A stretch of 32,662 nt of DNA, taken from positions 1-32,662 of IMG/VR virus record IMGVR_UViG_3300017782_000102. The stretch is one strand, 5' to 3'. This document shows, piece by piece, positions 17,501-25,747 of the stretch. The notes below the pieces were generated by a model. The model worked only from the letters and a program-made list of their open reading frames with translations, was not told the origin of the DNA and did not search any database. This DNA is from a virus. How positions within the stretch are numbered: the first letter of the stretch is position 1; every line of letters begins with the position of its first letter. The translations under genes were made by a program, and so were the position numbers.

Positions 17501-18551
17501 AGAAAGTGTTGTTGAAGAAATAATAGGAACACGAGTTCTACAGGTTGCATTACTACCGTTTATTAGATCTCGTATTATTAGTATTCGAGCACAAGGTATG
17601 AGACCTAACGCAAATGTATTCTTGTTCATGGATGGTAAAAACATGTCAGACTATGTTCGTGAATCTGCATTCCAAAGATATTCTTCTACAACTAAAGATT
17701 ACGGTAATACATTATCTAATAAAACTTCACATAAAGATGGTTCAGGAACATTAACTACTGATATTACAGGGTCAGTTGACATATCTTTCATGATACCAAA
17801 TAATAGTTCTTTTAGATTTAGATCTGGTACACATGAAATAAAAGTTATGGATGTTGGCGCAAATCAAGAAAGACTTGCAGGTACGATTGCTAGAGGTGTT
17901 TATACTGCACAAGGTACACTAGACACTATTCATCAGGATATAAAATCAACTAGGATACTAGAAGTTGAAGGATCTAAGAGTTCGGTCACATCACCTGCAC
18001 CTACAAGAAATAGCAATAACTCAACTCTCCATGATCGTAATAAATCAAATGCTCCGACTGTTCAAGGTAACACATATAAGTGGGATAACGAAACTCAAAC
18101 TATGCTCAAGTTTCCTCCGCCTGGTAAACCAATACGTGGGGACAACCAAGACTACAATGATGCGGCCTTTCCAAGCACACCAAGTAATAACGGTACTGTT
18201 CTATGTTCTCTACTATATCGCAGAGGATATCTACCACAAGAGATCTGGGAACAAGATCACGAGTTTGGTATATGGATGTCAGAAAATGATCCAGATGTAT
18301 TCAATGGTTACCACTCATGGGCGGTTCCAATGGTAGATTGGATAGAGAAAGAATCTCTATTGTCTAAGGTTTACTTCCATGGATGGGTCAGACCATTCAC
18401 TGGTGCATGGGCACAACACATTGCACACCGCATGGAACCAAAGAAGTACAAAGATAATAAGGTTGGAAGATTGATGTTAAATATAGGTGTTCCATTATGT
18501 AGAAGTATTGGTAAATTAATGAGACGCAATAAGGGTATGGAGAACGTATAA
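14526..18551 (+). CDS. Giant DUF4815 virion structural protein
   Basis: 1341 residues. The N-terminus (residues about 24-69: YYRILFNSGRSLQAREL, then QIERFGNNIFKEGAAV) is the DUF4815 signature of marine T4-like phages. In those genomes it lies near gp8 and is thought to do the work of outer baseplate proteins such as gp10. A short coiled coil follows at about residues 781-800 (DDINQLEKRISNLEEAT). The middle is a series of beta domains with Gly-rich turns. The C-terminal 200 residues contain the aromatic HSWAVPMVDWIEKESLLSKVYFHG-type block (split by the start of the last domain) and a very basic tail. It shares one base with the next gene (TAATG). I infer a baseplate-to-fibre connector. Confidence 0.8.
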   Translation: MATVYTDTLFETKYKDDFNDSDGYYRILFNSGRSLQARELTQAQTIIQKQIERFGNNIFKEGAAVKPGGLSIDNSYEFVKLDTTSSSTTANVGTILTGATSGIKAEVLQRVDAIAGDPVTVYVRYVDTSAASITTSTPRFLAGESLGSGRVVQITNTDVNPAVGKGTRALTGDSIYFTQGFFVYTESQSAIISKYTDDPTTNVGFKIIQEVQSVDDNLQLYDNQGSSINTTAPGADRYCIKLRLTSDDQLTSDENFIHINTVKEGAIFSAVVAQQDMAYAIPRDMVATRIKENSGDYIVKPFRITFEEDSADTHLIMRASDGIVVVNGYRAARFTPTDFRVPKPTSDIEVEGEFMPVDYGNFVDVASTGVKGGPDIKTFAVQNLRSSINHGGSTIGTARVRAVHENGANLRYHLFDIKMNTGQSFRNAKSIGTSVTSYFNPIQTTVNNIVLEDPTNNTLVYDTLRQRPRVIDPQQIEVQILRSGTTDGAGNFTVSIPTAYALTNKSDWLVFTSSGLVDNSTLGGLNTGSNTTTITGLATSTAVKVYVYGVTSTPIVRAKTLTQNATVTTSVQTDAQTGQKFLDLQTPDIKSVSRVTLVDSDGADVAYKFKLDDGQRDNFYGLGRMVLSGGQSAPAGNVYVKFDHFNHGAGNFFAVNSYTGVVDYDDIPSFTRSNGEIINLRDAYDFRPVMNSSGNFTEANISYLPTPTDVIQSDNTYYLSRAHKLLINTDGELDIIRGADAFNPQFPQAPESTLPLYNFTFYPNTLNENDMSVQKIDHRRYTMDDINQLEKRISNLEEATSLNMLELATNSFEVLDSAGLNRTKSGFFVDNFTTHVLSDVTNLDYFASIDPSVGILRPTFTEDNIRLMFDSANSTGVVRRGDNIYIDYTESTYITQEHATKAVKINPFSNSIFTGNLRISPASDEWKDKKIGARNVIDGGERLSTNQAANWNNWEWNWGGKDLEDLKIGDETNTISKTSGRTTTKTVNKVISESVVEEIIGTRVLQVALLPFIRSRIISIRAQGMRPNANVFLFMDGKNMSDYVRESAFQRYSSTTKDYGNTLSNKTSHKDGSGTLTTDITGSVDISFMIPNNSSFRFRSGTHEIKVMDVGANQERLAGTIARGVYTAQGTLDTIHQDIKSTRILEVEGSKSSVTSPAPTRNSNNSTLHDRNKSNAPTVQGNTYKWDNETQTMLKFPPPGKPIRGDNQDYNDAAFPSTPSNNGTVLCSLLYRRGYLPQEIWEQDHEFGIWMSENDPDVFNGYHSWAVPMVDWIEKESLLSKVYFHGWVRPFTGAWAQHIAHRMEPKKYKDNKVGRLMLNIGVPLCRSIGKLMRRNKGMENV

Positions 18552-20137
18552 TGTTAAATTCTTTAGGATATCAACAGAATAAAAACCCGATTGCTCAATC
18601 ATTTTTTGTTGACGAAACAAGTGGGATTTACGTAACTAAAATAAATTTATATTTTAAAAATACGTTTCCTGCAACTGCAGAGTTGCAACTTCCTGTCATG
18701 CTACATCTAAGACCAATGAGAAATGGTGTACCTTCTGACGTAGAAGTTGTGCCTGGATCTACAGTTTATGTTGCTCACAATGCGGTGCAAACATCTACAG
18801 ATGGTTCGACTGCAACAGCGTTTACTTTTAACGAACCAATCTTTTTAGATGGTCTTAGGGACTATGCGATTGTAGTTTATGCAGAAACACCAGAGTATGA
18901 GATCTTTATATCTGAAATAGATGATCAAATCATTGGTTCTGCTTCTGCACGTGTCAGTTTAAACCCCAACTTAGGTAGTTTGTTCTATTCTCAAAACGGT
19001 GCAACTTTCTCTGCAAACCAAAAACAAGATCTGAAGTTTGATATTGTTCGTGCAGTGTTTGATACTACCACAACTCTACCAGTTGTCAAGTTAAAAAATG
19101 CATCAGTTCCTCGTGAACTATTGAATTCGAATCCAATCAGGACTTACGAAGCTGACAGTGATGTTAGAGTATATCATACAAATCATGGACTACAAGTTGG
19201 TGATACTGTTTCTATAACAGGTTCGAATTCTGTTGGTGGGTTCACCGCAAATCAAATCAATGGTGATCATAGTATCACTCGTATAGATGCAAGTGGATTT
19301 GAATTTAAAATCGCAGATACCGCAGACTCGGATGAAGTGGGTGGTGGATCATTAGTACAAAGTACAAAGAACATTCCATACTCTATTGTATGGCCTTTCA
19401 TATCAAATCTAAAACCAAATGGAACTGATCTGTATGCTTCTTTCAAAGGTACTAATGGTAAATCCCTTGCAGGTATAGAAACACCTTATACAGTAGATGC
19501 AGATTTCACAGGTGTGAGTTTAAATAAAAATAACTTTGCGCTAGAACATCCTTATGTTATTGCTGCAGACTCAATTGCAGATGCAGAGATTGCGGTAGGT
19601 GCATCGACTGCAGAAATGGAAATCAAGATGTCTACGGCACTGAATACCGTATCTCCTGTCATCGATCTTCAAAGATGTTCTATAACATTGATTGATAATG
19701 TGATTGATAATCAAGATTCCGCTGCAACTAATGGATTTAATATTCCATTGAATTTTATCTCAGAAACTAATGCAAACAGATCTTCTGGGCCAGCAAAACA
19801 TATTACAACTGTAACAACTCTTGCAGAGACTGCAGTTGGATTGAAAGTTATTCTTGCCGCAAATAGACCAAAACCTGCAGGAATAGATCTTTATTATAGA
19901 ACTTGTGATGAGGGTACAGATATTCGTGCGGTTGATTTTGTTAAACAAACAACATCATCTAATAACCCCCCAGATGCAAATAAACAAACTTTCAGAGAAT
20001 ATGAATATCTAATCGGTGGACAAGCAGGTAATGTTCCTGCCTTTACAAAGTTTCAGTTGAAAATTGTTATGACTTCTACTAACTCTGCACAAGTTCCAAG
20101 TATAAAGGATTTAAGAGTAATCGCATTGAGTGTATAA
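18551..20137 (+). CDS. Virion structural protein, partner of the DUF4815 protein
   Basis: 528 residues. The N-terminal domain (NPIAQSFFVDETSGIYVTKI, residues about 12-31, followed by a strand series and FNEPIFLDGLRDYAIVVYAE) is a beta-sandwich pattern that recurs in marine T4-like phages just after, or fused to, DUF4815. A second domain with VRVYHTNHGLQVGDTVSITG (about 206-225) is a known fibre-associated motif ('H-G-L-x-x-G-d-x-V-x-i-s-G'). Both are typical of baseplate-peripheral proteins. The one-base overlap with its upstream neighbour suggests coupled synthesis, and the pair may once have been one protein. No enzyme motif is seen. Confidence 0.72.
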   Translation: MLNSLGYQQNKNPIAQSFFVDETSGIYVTKINLYFKNTFPATAELQLPVMLHLRPMRNGVPSDVEVVPGSTVYVAHNAVQTSTDGSTATAFTFNEPIFLDGLRDYAIVVYAETPEYEIFISEIDDQIIGSASARVSLNPNLGSLFYSQNGATFSANQKQDLKFDIVRAVFDTTTTLPVVKLKNASVPRELLNSNPIRTYEADSDVRVYHTNHGLQVGDTVSITGSNSVGGFTANQINGDHSITRIDASGFEFKIADTADSDEVGGGSLVQSTKNIPYSIVWPFISNLKPNGTDLYASFKGTNGKSLAGIETPYTVDADFTGVSLNKNNFALEHPYVIAADSIADAEIAVGASTAEMEIKMSTALNTVSPVIDLQRCSITLIDNVIDNQDSAATNGFNIPLNFISETNANRSSGPAKHITTVTTLAETAVGLKVILAANRPKPAGIDLYYRTCDEGTDIRAVDFVKQTTSSNNPPDANKQTFREYEYLIGGQAGNVPAFTKFQLKIVMTSTNSAQVPSIKDLRVIALSV

Positions 20138-20337
20138 TGAAACATAGAAAAGTTGATGGTTATGAAGGTTTAGTGAAAGATGAACGTGGAGTAGTCTTGA
20201 ATACCAGTACTGAGGAAATAAGAGCAGCAAGAGCCCGTAAAAAGGCATGGAAGAAAAAACAAGAAGAGATTGATGATCTAAAACAAGATGTTTCCGATCT
20301 CAAAGATATGATGAAACAAATTTTAGAGAAGTTGTAA
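20137..20337 (+). CDS. Small coiled-coil protein
   Basis: 66 residues, sharing one base with each neighbour (TAATG on both sides). Residues about 8-25 (GYEGLVKDERGVVLNTST) are followed by a strongly basic stretch (28-42, RAARARKKAWKKK). A C-terminal heptad coiled coil at about 43-66 has hydrophobics at Ile45, Leu48, Val52, Leu55, Met59 and Leu63. I recall similar short ORFs with a 'GLVKD...G-v-v-N' opening in this position in cyanophage-like genomes, with unknown function. A role as an oligomeric adaptor or chaperone for the adjacent structural proteins is possible; nothing in the sequence decides this. Confidence 0.75.
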   Translation: MKHRKVDGYEGLVKDERGVVLNTSTEEIRAARARKKAWKKKQEEIDDLKQDVSDLKDMMKQILEKL

Positions 20338-21143
20338 TGGCACGTAAAGTAACCGTACAAAGAACAAATACTATCGGTACTTGGAAATCCAAGACTCAAC
20401 AGATGTCCGAATACTTAGGAGATCTGGACGATCTAGGTCAGGTTTTTGATTCGAACCCATTCTACCCTAACCCAGATGAAAAACAAGACTCAAGTTTTGT
20501 TGCTGCATTAAATTCTTCAACACAAATTGGGGATCGAATTCACTTCTTATTCTTTGAGGCTGGTGAACCAATATCATCTGGTGCAGGAAACAAACCAGTA
20601 ACTGCAATCTTTCATGGTGAGTCTGCTCACATTAGAAACATACTGAGAGTCGATCAGATATTAAATACTGATGATGCGATGCCAGGCCCCAACTTCAATC
20701 AAAACGATAAACCGCATTGGTTAGGTGACTCTCCAGGCACTAACGCATTCGATTTTGTGTGTGATAGTGCACACATAAATGTGGCAAAAGTTGGTAACTT
20801 TTTAGACGTTAATGACAGTGCATTCATTTATGATCGTGTAAGAATTGGTGGAATGTCATCACCTCATGATCAGAATGGAACTGCAGAAATTGATAGTGCA
20901 AGAATAATAAACTTACATGCCGTCAACCTGCATTCAGATTCTGCACGTGTGACAGGTAATACAGACGTAGAAGATTTATTCAGTCCTGTATTTACAGCGC
21001 AAAATGCCACCTTTAATGAACTTGCTATAAATCAATTACGCATGGATGGTGACGGTTATGTCGGATTAGTAAAGAAATTTAGAATCGAAAATGAAAATAG
21101 TGTAGACAGGTTTGGTGCATATTTTCTAGATGATTCTAGTTAA
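20337..21143 (+). CDS. DSA-repeat structural protein, paralogue 1
   Basis: 268 residues. The N-terminus (RKVTVQRTNTIGTWKSKTQQM, then EYLGDLDDLGQVF) is clearly related to the next gene. Residues about 95-215 contain irregular 'DSAxI' units (DSAHI, DSAFI, DSARI, DSARV) spaced like the rungs of a beta-solenoid. The C-terminus ends in a strand with FRIENENSVDRFGAYFLDDS. The family is unknown to me. Position between the DUF4815 pair and the fibres suggests a baseplate- or fibre-associated virion protein. It differs from paralogue 2 by an insert of about 50 residues near the N-terminus. Confidence 0.7.
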   Translation: MARKVTVQRTNTIGTWKSKTQQMSEYLGDLDDLGQVFDSNPFYPNPDEKQDSSFVAALNSSTQIGDRIHFLFFEAGEPISSGAGNKPVTAIFHGESAHIRNILRVDQILNTDDAMPGPNFNQNDKPHWLGDSPGTNAFDFVCDSAHINVAKVGNFLDVNDSAFIYDRVRIGGMSSPHDQNGTAEIDSARIINLHAVNLHSDSARVTGNTDVEDLFSPVFTAQNATFNELAINQLRMDGDGYVGLVKKFRIENENSVDRFGAYFLDDSS

Positions 21144-21165
21144 TATATAGTGTTAGAGGTAAAAA

Positions 21166-21837
21166 ATGACACGTAAGGTAACAGTAGATTTAACAGACGC
21201 AGTTGGTTCTTTTATGACCAAGACCAACCAGATATCCGATTACATTGGAGATCTGGATAATCTAGACTCTACTTTCTCAGGTGCTGATAATACAGTAGTA
21301 AGTGCACTGAATAGAGTTGGTGATTTGACAGACTCTATTAACAGGAGATTGTTTGGTGAATCTGCAGGGCCTTTGCATATGCAGGGTATCAATTGTGACT
21401 CAGCGTCTTTCGCTTTAATGAGGGCAGGTCAACTTATTGCAGACAGTGCGACTATCGATTCCGCATTTATTAAAAATCTAGACGTTGACTTCTTAATGGT
21501 TGACAGTGCAAGAATTGAAAGACTGACAGTTTCTGAAGCAATAATAGACTCCGCACTTATAGACTCTGCAACTATACAAAGATTAAGAGCACCCAATCTG
21601 TTATCAGATAGTGCACACATTAATACATTAACAACACATACTCTTAGTGCAGACTCTGCGTACTTTGACATGGCGACAATAGAGAATACATTTGTCACCA
21701 CCTTGTACATGGATGATGCAGGTAATGTGCAGAGAGCATTAGATAATCTAAAACTATTCACAGTAAAAAATGAAGCTGGTACTGCAGTAATATCTGGTTT
21801 CTTCCTATCAACCTCATCAACAACAAGTGTACCGTAA
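21166..21837 (+). CDS. DSA-repeat structural protein, paralogue 2
   Basis: 223 residues, behind a ribosome binding site AGAGG (21153-21157). The first 40 residues (TRKVTVDLTDAVGSFMTKTNQI, then DYIGDLDNLDSTF) align with paralogue 1, as does the end (LYMDDAGNVQRAL, then LFTVKNEAGTAVISGFFL). The centre (about 85-185) is a denser run of at least seven DSA units: DSASF, DSATI, DSAFI, DSARI, DSALI, DSATI, DSAHI and DSAYF. This looks like a pentapeptide-type solenoid or a triple-chain fibre shaft. The codons for D-S-A differ from unit to unit, so the repeats are old or selected, not a recent expansion. Function is inferred to be structural. Confidence 0.7.
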   Translation: MTRKVTVDLTDAVGSFMTKTNQISDYIGDLDNLDSTFSGADNTVVSALNRVGDLTDSINRRLFGESAGPLHMQGINCDSASFALMRAGQLIADSATIDSAFIKNLDVDFLMVDSARIERLTVSEAIIDSALIDSATIQRLRAPNLLSDSAHINTLTTHTLSADSAYFDMATIENTFVTTLYMDDAGNVQRALDNLKLFTVKNEAGTAVISGFFLSTSSTTSVP

Positions 21838-22862
21838 TGACAGTTCGAAGAGCGCTTCTAATAAGAAATTCAGAAGCAATAAGAGAATTTACAAATACTG
21901 AACGAGACAATATACACAAGTTTATTGCTAGGTGTTATGCTGATGCTAGTAATAATAGTGGTGGAGTCAAGTTAAATTTTGTATCAAGTGCAGGTTCTCT
22001 TGATGCTATGACAGACACTCGTATGCAATCTGGTACTTCTGTTGAAACTACAGGTAACCAAGACGCAGTTGATGATGGTGCAGCTGAGTTTGCAAATGAA
22101 GCAACTACTCCAGAACCTACATCCTTTACTCATGAGACATTTGATAAAATAGACCAATCTAGATTAAATCCATCTAGCACTTCTAATGGTTTTACATCTA
22201 GTGACTGGGATACTTGGACTGCAAAACCTGTTTACATGGAATCAGATGATGTCATAAGAGAGATGACTTTTCAAGATGTTCTAGACACATTCATAGATCC
22301 TGTAATTGATAACATAGTATCTGGGACAACTTCTGACTTTGCAGGTGGTACATATTTTATTAGTACGAACTCTTCTGAAACTAACTGTAGCAATTTAGGT
22401 GTTGTGTTTATTGACACGATCACTGACACGGGAACTATAACGGCGGCAAGTATAGGGGAAGATGGTACTGTTCAACAGGGAAGTGCAACTACTCAAACAA
22501 CCTATAGGTTATTTAAAAATAATGGTGTCGTTGTCACTCGTAAACTACCACTAGTAATAGACTATACAGGTAATGGTAGAACTAACCCAGGCGGATTAAG
22601 AGAAATGACTACTGCTGAGTTTTTTGATTTAATGTGCAAATTGATTAGAAGACAAGTATTCGATGGTACAAGTAATACTTTAACTTACAGTATAAATGGA
22701 ACTGGTGTTGCAAAAGGCACATCTATGGTAGATACAAGACTGAATGGATCTGGAGCTCATAATACTCTCTTTGTAGATGCAGACGATTATCGTGCTCAAG
22801 AATTTCCAGATGGAACTGCAGTCGCCGCTCAAACATATACATTAAGATTAAACAGGACTTAA
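21837..22862 (+). CDS. Virion structural protein of unknown class
   Basis: 341 residues, starting in a TAATG overlap with paralogue 2. It opens with RRALLIRNSEAIREFTNTERDNI and has a low-complexity acidic/Thr linker (about 60-105). A central region has DVLDTFIDPVIDNIV (about 149-163). A compact C-terminal domain has TAEFFDLMCKLIRRQVFDG and ends TYTLRLNRT. I have seen this general arrangement in marine T4-like phages near fibre genes, without known function. Base composition and codon use look like the other structural genes, so I group it with them and not with the cassette that follows. The next gene begins after one base. Confidence 0.65.
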   Translation: MTVRRALLIRNSEAIREFTNTERDNIHKFIARCYADASNNSGGVKLNFVSSAGSLDAMTDTRMQSGTSVETTGNQDAVDDGAAEFANEATTPEPTSFTHETFDKIDQSRLNPSSTSNGFTSSDWDTWTAKPVYMESDDVIREMTFQDVLDTFIDPVIDNIVSGTTSDFAGGTYFISTNSSETNCSNLGVVFIDTITDTGTITAASIGEDGTVQQGSATTQTTYRLFKNNGVVVTRKLPLVIDYTGNGRTNPGGLREMTTAEFFDLMCKLIRRQVFDGTSNTLTYSINGTGVAKGTSMVDTRLNGSGAHNTLFVDADDYRAQEFPDGTAVAAQTYTLRLNRT

Positions 22863-22863
22863 C

Positions 22864-23346
22864 ATGATTGATGATCACGAATTTTCAGATGCTTATTACA
22901 TAAACAATGAAAGAACAACATTAAAAACTGAGTGGATAGATAATAAGGATAAAAGTATTTTAAGACCATATATAATTGAGGTTGATAAAGATCCAGAGAT
23001 TTACAAAAAGTTTTTAGAAATGGTTGGTGTTAGTGAAGACTGGCTCAATGAAAGAACTTGGGAAAGAATAAAACTACAAAGAGAAAATTATGAACTTGAA
23101 GTACTTGAAATAGCAAAACGAAATAATGATTTTGTACAAGTAGTAAATCAAAATGACTCTAAAGAATTTATTGAGGGACTTTATAAGTATCTAAATAAAC
23201 CGATGAGTTCTAAAGATTTATTTACTTTTAAATTAAGTTTATTTGAACATGAAAGTGTACAAAAAAGTAAAAAGAAAAAAGTAAAATCAGGTATACGTAC
23301 AGCAAATTCAGCAAAGGAAGCATTTAAGTTATTCTTAGAAATTTAA
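22864..23346 (+). CDS. Unknown acidic/lysine-rich protein at the cassette border
   Basis: 160 residues, no recognised domain. The first half is mixed charge with conserved-looking DDHEFSDAYYINNERTTLKTEW-type residues broken by turns. The second half is predicted helical with LYKYLNKPMSSKDLFTFKLSLF and a basic patch KKKKVKSGIR near residue 137. It ends in a helix (AKEAFKLFLEI). The DNA is AT-richer than the structural genes upstream, as in the genes that follow. One base separates it from the upstream gene and four from the glycosyltransferase-like gene. It could be a virion protein or the first gene of the cassette; I cannot tell. Confidence 0.6.
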   Translation: MIDDHEFSDAYYINNERTTLKTEWIDNKDKSILRPYIIEVDKDPEIYKKFLEMVGVSEDWLNERTWERIKLQRENYELEVLEIAKRNNDFVQVVNQNDSKEFIEGLYKYLNKPMSSKDLFTFKLSLFEHESVQKSKKKKVKSGIRTANSAKEAFKLFLEI

Positions 23347-23350
23347 TTTA

Positions 23351-24091
23351 ATGAAAAATATATTATGTGTAAAGTGGGGTGACAAGTATACTTCTGAACA
23401 TGTAGAAAAATTAAAACAACAAGTAGAAAAACACTGCTCATACGATTTTAATTTTTACTGTCTCACCGACAAACCAGAAAAAGAATATGACATTCAGTTA
23501 CCGACTTGGATGGACGAACACTATATTCCAGAGAAGAATTTCTTTTGGGCATATAGAAAATGTTATATGTTTGACCAAACTAAAATATTCGGTGATGAAT
23601 CATCTGATGATGAGTTTTTATTTTTTGACATTGACGTACTAATACACAATTCTATAGATCCACTATGGGAACTACCTATGGATAAACCATATATCGTAAG
23701 GGGGTGGTGGAATAGTATCGAGAACTGTCAAAAGAATTATGGTAAATTAAAATCAACTCCATTAAATTCTTCAGTGATTAGATGGAACGGCCTGCAATTG
23801 AAAAGGGTTTATGATAATATAAGAAAAAATGCACCTATGATTTTTTTTACATATCGAACTATTGATAACTATTTTAATCACTTTTTCTATGATGTGCATA
23901 ATGAAGAAGAATCATTTTTTCGTGGTTATCCAAAAGGTATGATATATTCTTGGTATAAAGGTAATATATATGGGGAAGATATGGAATTAAAAAAATTAAG
24001 AAAAGATTATATGATATGTTTATTTAATAATAGTGCTTCGGGAATCGATGAAGATATGAATGACATAAGTGAGATAGATGAACTATATTAA
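23351..24091 (+). CDS. Glycosyltransferase-like protein 1 (GT-A, DxD)
   Basis: 246 residues. The start ILCVKWGDKYTSEHVEKL is followed by the strand FYCLTD, as at the nucleotide-sugar binding edge of GT-A enzymes. Asp93-Ile-Asp95 in FFDIDVLI is the metal-binding DxD motif that holds the sugar nucleotide. Residues 120-150 (YIVRGWWN, then LNSSVIRWNG) fit the acceptor-side segments of GT8-like or capsular-type transferases. The likely reaction is transfer of a sugar from a UDP-/GDP-sugar to a glycan or a protein. It is related in its first 100 residues to the gene at 26997. It overlaps the next gene by 14 bases. Donor and acceptor are unknown. Confidence 0.7.
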   Translation: MKNILCVKWGDKYTSEHVEKLKQQVEKHCSYDFNFYCLTDKPEKEYDIQLPTWMDEHYIPEKNFFWAYRKCYMFDQTKIFGDESSDDEFLFFDIDVLIHNSIDPLWELPMDKPYIVRGWWNSIENCQKNYGKLKSTPLNSSVIRWNGLQLKRVYDNIRKNAPMIFFTYRTIDNYFNHFFYDVHNEEESFFRGYPKGMIYSWYKGNIYGEDMELKKLRKDYMICLFNNSASGIDEDMNDISEIDELY

Positions 24092-24728
24092 GTATACACC
24101 TTTTATTAGTAATAATTGGATGAGATCATTAAACTATGTGCATAAAGAAAAACCACATCTGTTTCAAAGAGTATTAGATTCTTTTACAGAATCTCAACTT
24201 GAAAGTAAACTATGGTTAAATAATGAATTAAATAAAATTCAAAATGAATTTAATAATGTAGCAGTGATAGGTGGATGGTATTGTCATGTATTAACTAATA
24301 TCTTGATTGAAAACTTTAATGCTCAGTTTGTTTGCAATTACGATATAGATAAAGACTCTAAGACATTAAGTTATAAATTTAATAAAAAATACAAAGACGA
24401 TGAAAAGTATTATTGTAGCAATAGAAATTTATTTTCAGTGTATCAACCTATAGAAGGAAGACAACGTTACCAAGGGGAAGTTGACTTGTTAATAAATACA
24501 TCATGTGAACATATGTATTATATGAAAGATCTTTTAAAAAGAAATTTTACAACTTCAAGACCTTTGTGTGTGTTACAATCTACAGATAATGATGAATATG
24601 ACGATCATATAAATTGTGTAAAAGATCCAGAAGAGTTAGCAGAACAGGCCGACTTAGTAGATGTTAAATATATGGGTACGAAGAAACTTAGTAACGGAAT
24701 GAATAGGTTTATGGTAATAGGAAGATGA
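24078..24728 (+). CDS. Class I SAM methyltransferase-like protein
   Basis: 216 residues. Motif I lies at 61-68 (VAVIGGWY); the glycine pair sits where the GxGxG loop binds S-adenosylmethionine. The acidic strand end is Asp89-Ile-Asp91 in CNYDIDKDS. A motif IV-like VDLLINTSCEHM lies at 135-146. The order and spacing fit a Rossmann-fold methyltransferase, though the glycine loop is shorter than usual and SAM binding is not certain. Asn140-Thr-Ser-Cys143 in the motif IV position differs from the N/D-PP-Y/F of base-N methyltransferases, so DNA methylation is not supported. I recall related proteins with 'N-T-S-C-E-H-M' in marine phages. Overlaps: 14 bases upstream, ATGA (four bases) downstream. 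Confidence 0.65.
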   Translation: MNYIKYTPFISNNWMRSLNYVHKEKPHLFQRVLDSFTESQLESKLWLNNELNKIQNEFNNVAVIGGWYCHVLTNILIENFNAQFVCNYDIDKDSKTLSYKFNKKYKDDEKYYCSNRNLFSVYQPIEGRQRYQGEVDLLINTSCEHMYYMKDLLKRNFTTSRPLCVLQSTDNDEYDDHINCVKDPEELAEQADLVDVKYMGTKKLSNGMNRFMVIGR

Positions 24729-25747
24729 AAAACTCAGATTTAAAATATATGAGTGCAACCGCTTTCAGTGATATGAAACGAGGAGAGGTGTATTGGCAAC
24801 CTAACAGGTTTTGTAATTATGCTTGTTCTTATTGTTGGCCTTCATCTCATACCAATAAAAAAGATTTTGTAGATAAAGACTTAGCATATAGAACTATCGA
24901 TAGAGTTATACCACTTATGAAAAAACGTGGAATAGAATCTATCAACTGGGGATGGTCAGGTGGTGAAGCAACATTTCATCCTAACTTTTTAGACTTTCAA
25001 GAACGAATATTGAGTTACACTCCTGATATGGGAGCAACTTTTAATATTACTACTAATCTATCTCATAACATGCCTTGGTGGGAAGAATTTATAAGAAGAA
25101 CAGAAAAATATGACTTCAGAGTTATTACTAGTTCATTACATCAAGAATATGTTGACACACCTGCAAAGGTAGAAAAATTTATTGATAAACTAGATTATTT
25201 AAAAGACGCTGGATGTCGAGTGACAATAAATCAAGTGATGGATCCTGATATATATGACGATCAGATAAAAGTCCTAGAAAGGTTTTATGAAAGAGATCAT
25301 CATGTAAGTCGTAAAATAAACTCTAGGTTGCATAGAGATTATATTAAGTACACTGGTGAAACAGTATACGAAGAAGAACAAATTGAGGATATGAATAATT
25401 CTCATATAAGAAAAACTGGAAGAGGGCCACTTATTACAGTCCTAGACAAAGATGATAACAAAATACCAATTAGACATTTTGAGGAAATAAAAAATAATCA
25501 ACTTTGGGCATTGCAAGATTGGGTTTGCTCTGTAGGTTACATATCTGTATGCATAGAAGGCGAGATAATAAAAAGAGGTGTTGGAGGGTGTCACAAACAG
25601 GTGATAGGAAAAATGACAGATGATTGGGAATTGTACGATGAACCTAAACTATGCGGATCTACAAGTTATTGTTCTTGTGTAGCAGATCTTAAATTGCCAA
25701 AATGGAATCCCAAATATGTTGCTGAAAGCGAATGGAAAAAAACTTAA
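24725..25747 (+). CDS. Radical SAM enzyme with C-terminal cysteine set (SPASM/twitch-like)
   Basis: 340 residues. Cys30, Cys34 and Cys37 (CNYACSYCW) form the CX3CX2C site for the 4Fe-4S cluster that cleaves S-adenosylmethionine to the 5'-deoxyadenosyl radical. Gly79-Gly80-Glu81 (SGGEATFHP) is the GGE motif that holds the SAM amino group. Six more cysteines lie at 268, 276, 289, 310, 316 and 318, a pattern suited to one or two auxiliary clusters as in SPASM or twitch proteins, many of which modify peptides or small substrates. QueE, the radical SAM step of queuosine synthesis, is shorter, has a different cysteine spacing and lacks this tail. The gene overlaps the methyltransferase by ATGA and the PP-loop gene by 32 bases. 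Substrate unknown. Confidence 0.85.
   Translation: MKNSDLKYMSATAFSDMKRGEVYWQPNRFCNYACSYCWPSSHTNKKDFVDKDLAYRTIDRVIPLMKKRGIESINWGWSGGEATFHPNFLDFQERILSYTPDMGATFNITTNLSHNMPWWEEFIRRTEKYDFRVITSSLHQEYVDTPAKVEKFIDKLDYLKDAGCRVTINQVMDPDIYDDQIKVLERFYERDHHVSRKINSRLHRDYIKYTGETVYEEEQIEDMNNSHIRKTGRGPLITVLDKDDNKIPIRHFEEIKNNQLWALQDWVCSVGYISVCIEGEIIKRGVGGCHKQVIGKMTDDWELYDEPKLCGSTSYCSCVADLKLPKWNPKYVAESEWKKT

Noticed and set aside
21144-21165. TATATAG as a possible late promoter before paralogue 2
   Set aside because: It has two mismatches to TATAAATA and lies too close to the ATG; the gap is explained by a ribosome binding site (AGAGG).
24078-24728. DNA adenine or cytosine methyltransferase
   Set aside because: No N/D-PP-Y/F or PC motif is present. 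The motif IV position reads INTSCEH, and the gene is in a late operon, so DNA methylation is not supported.
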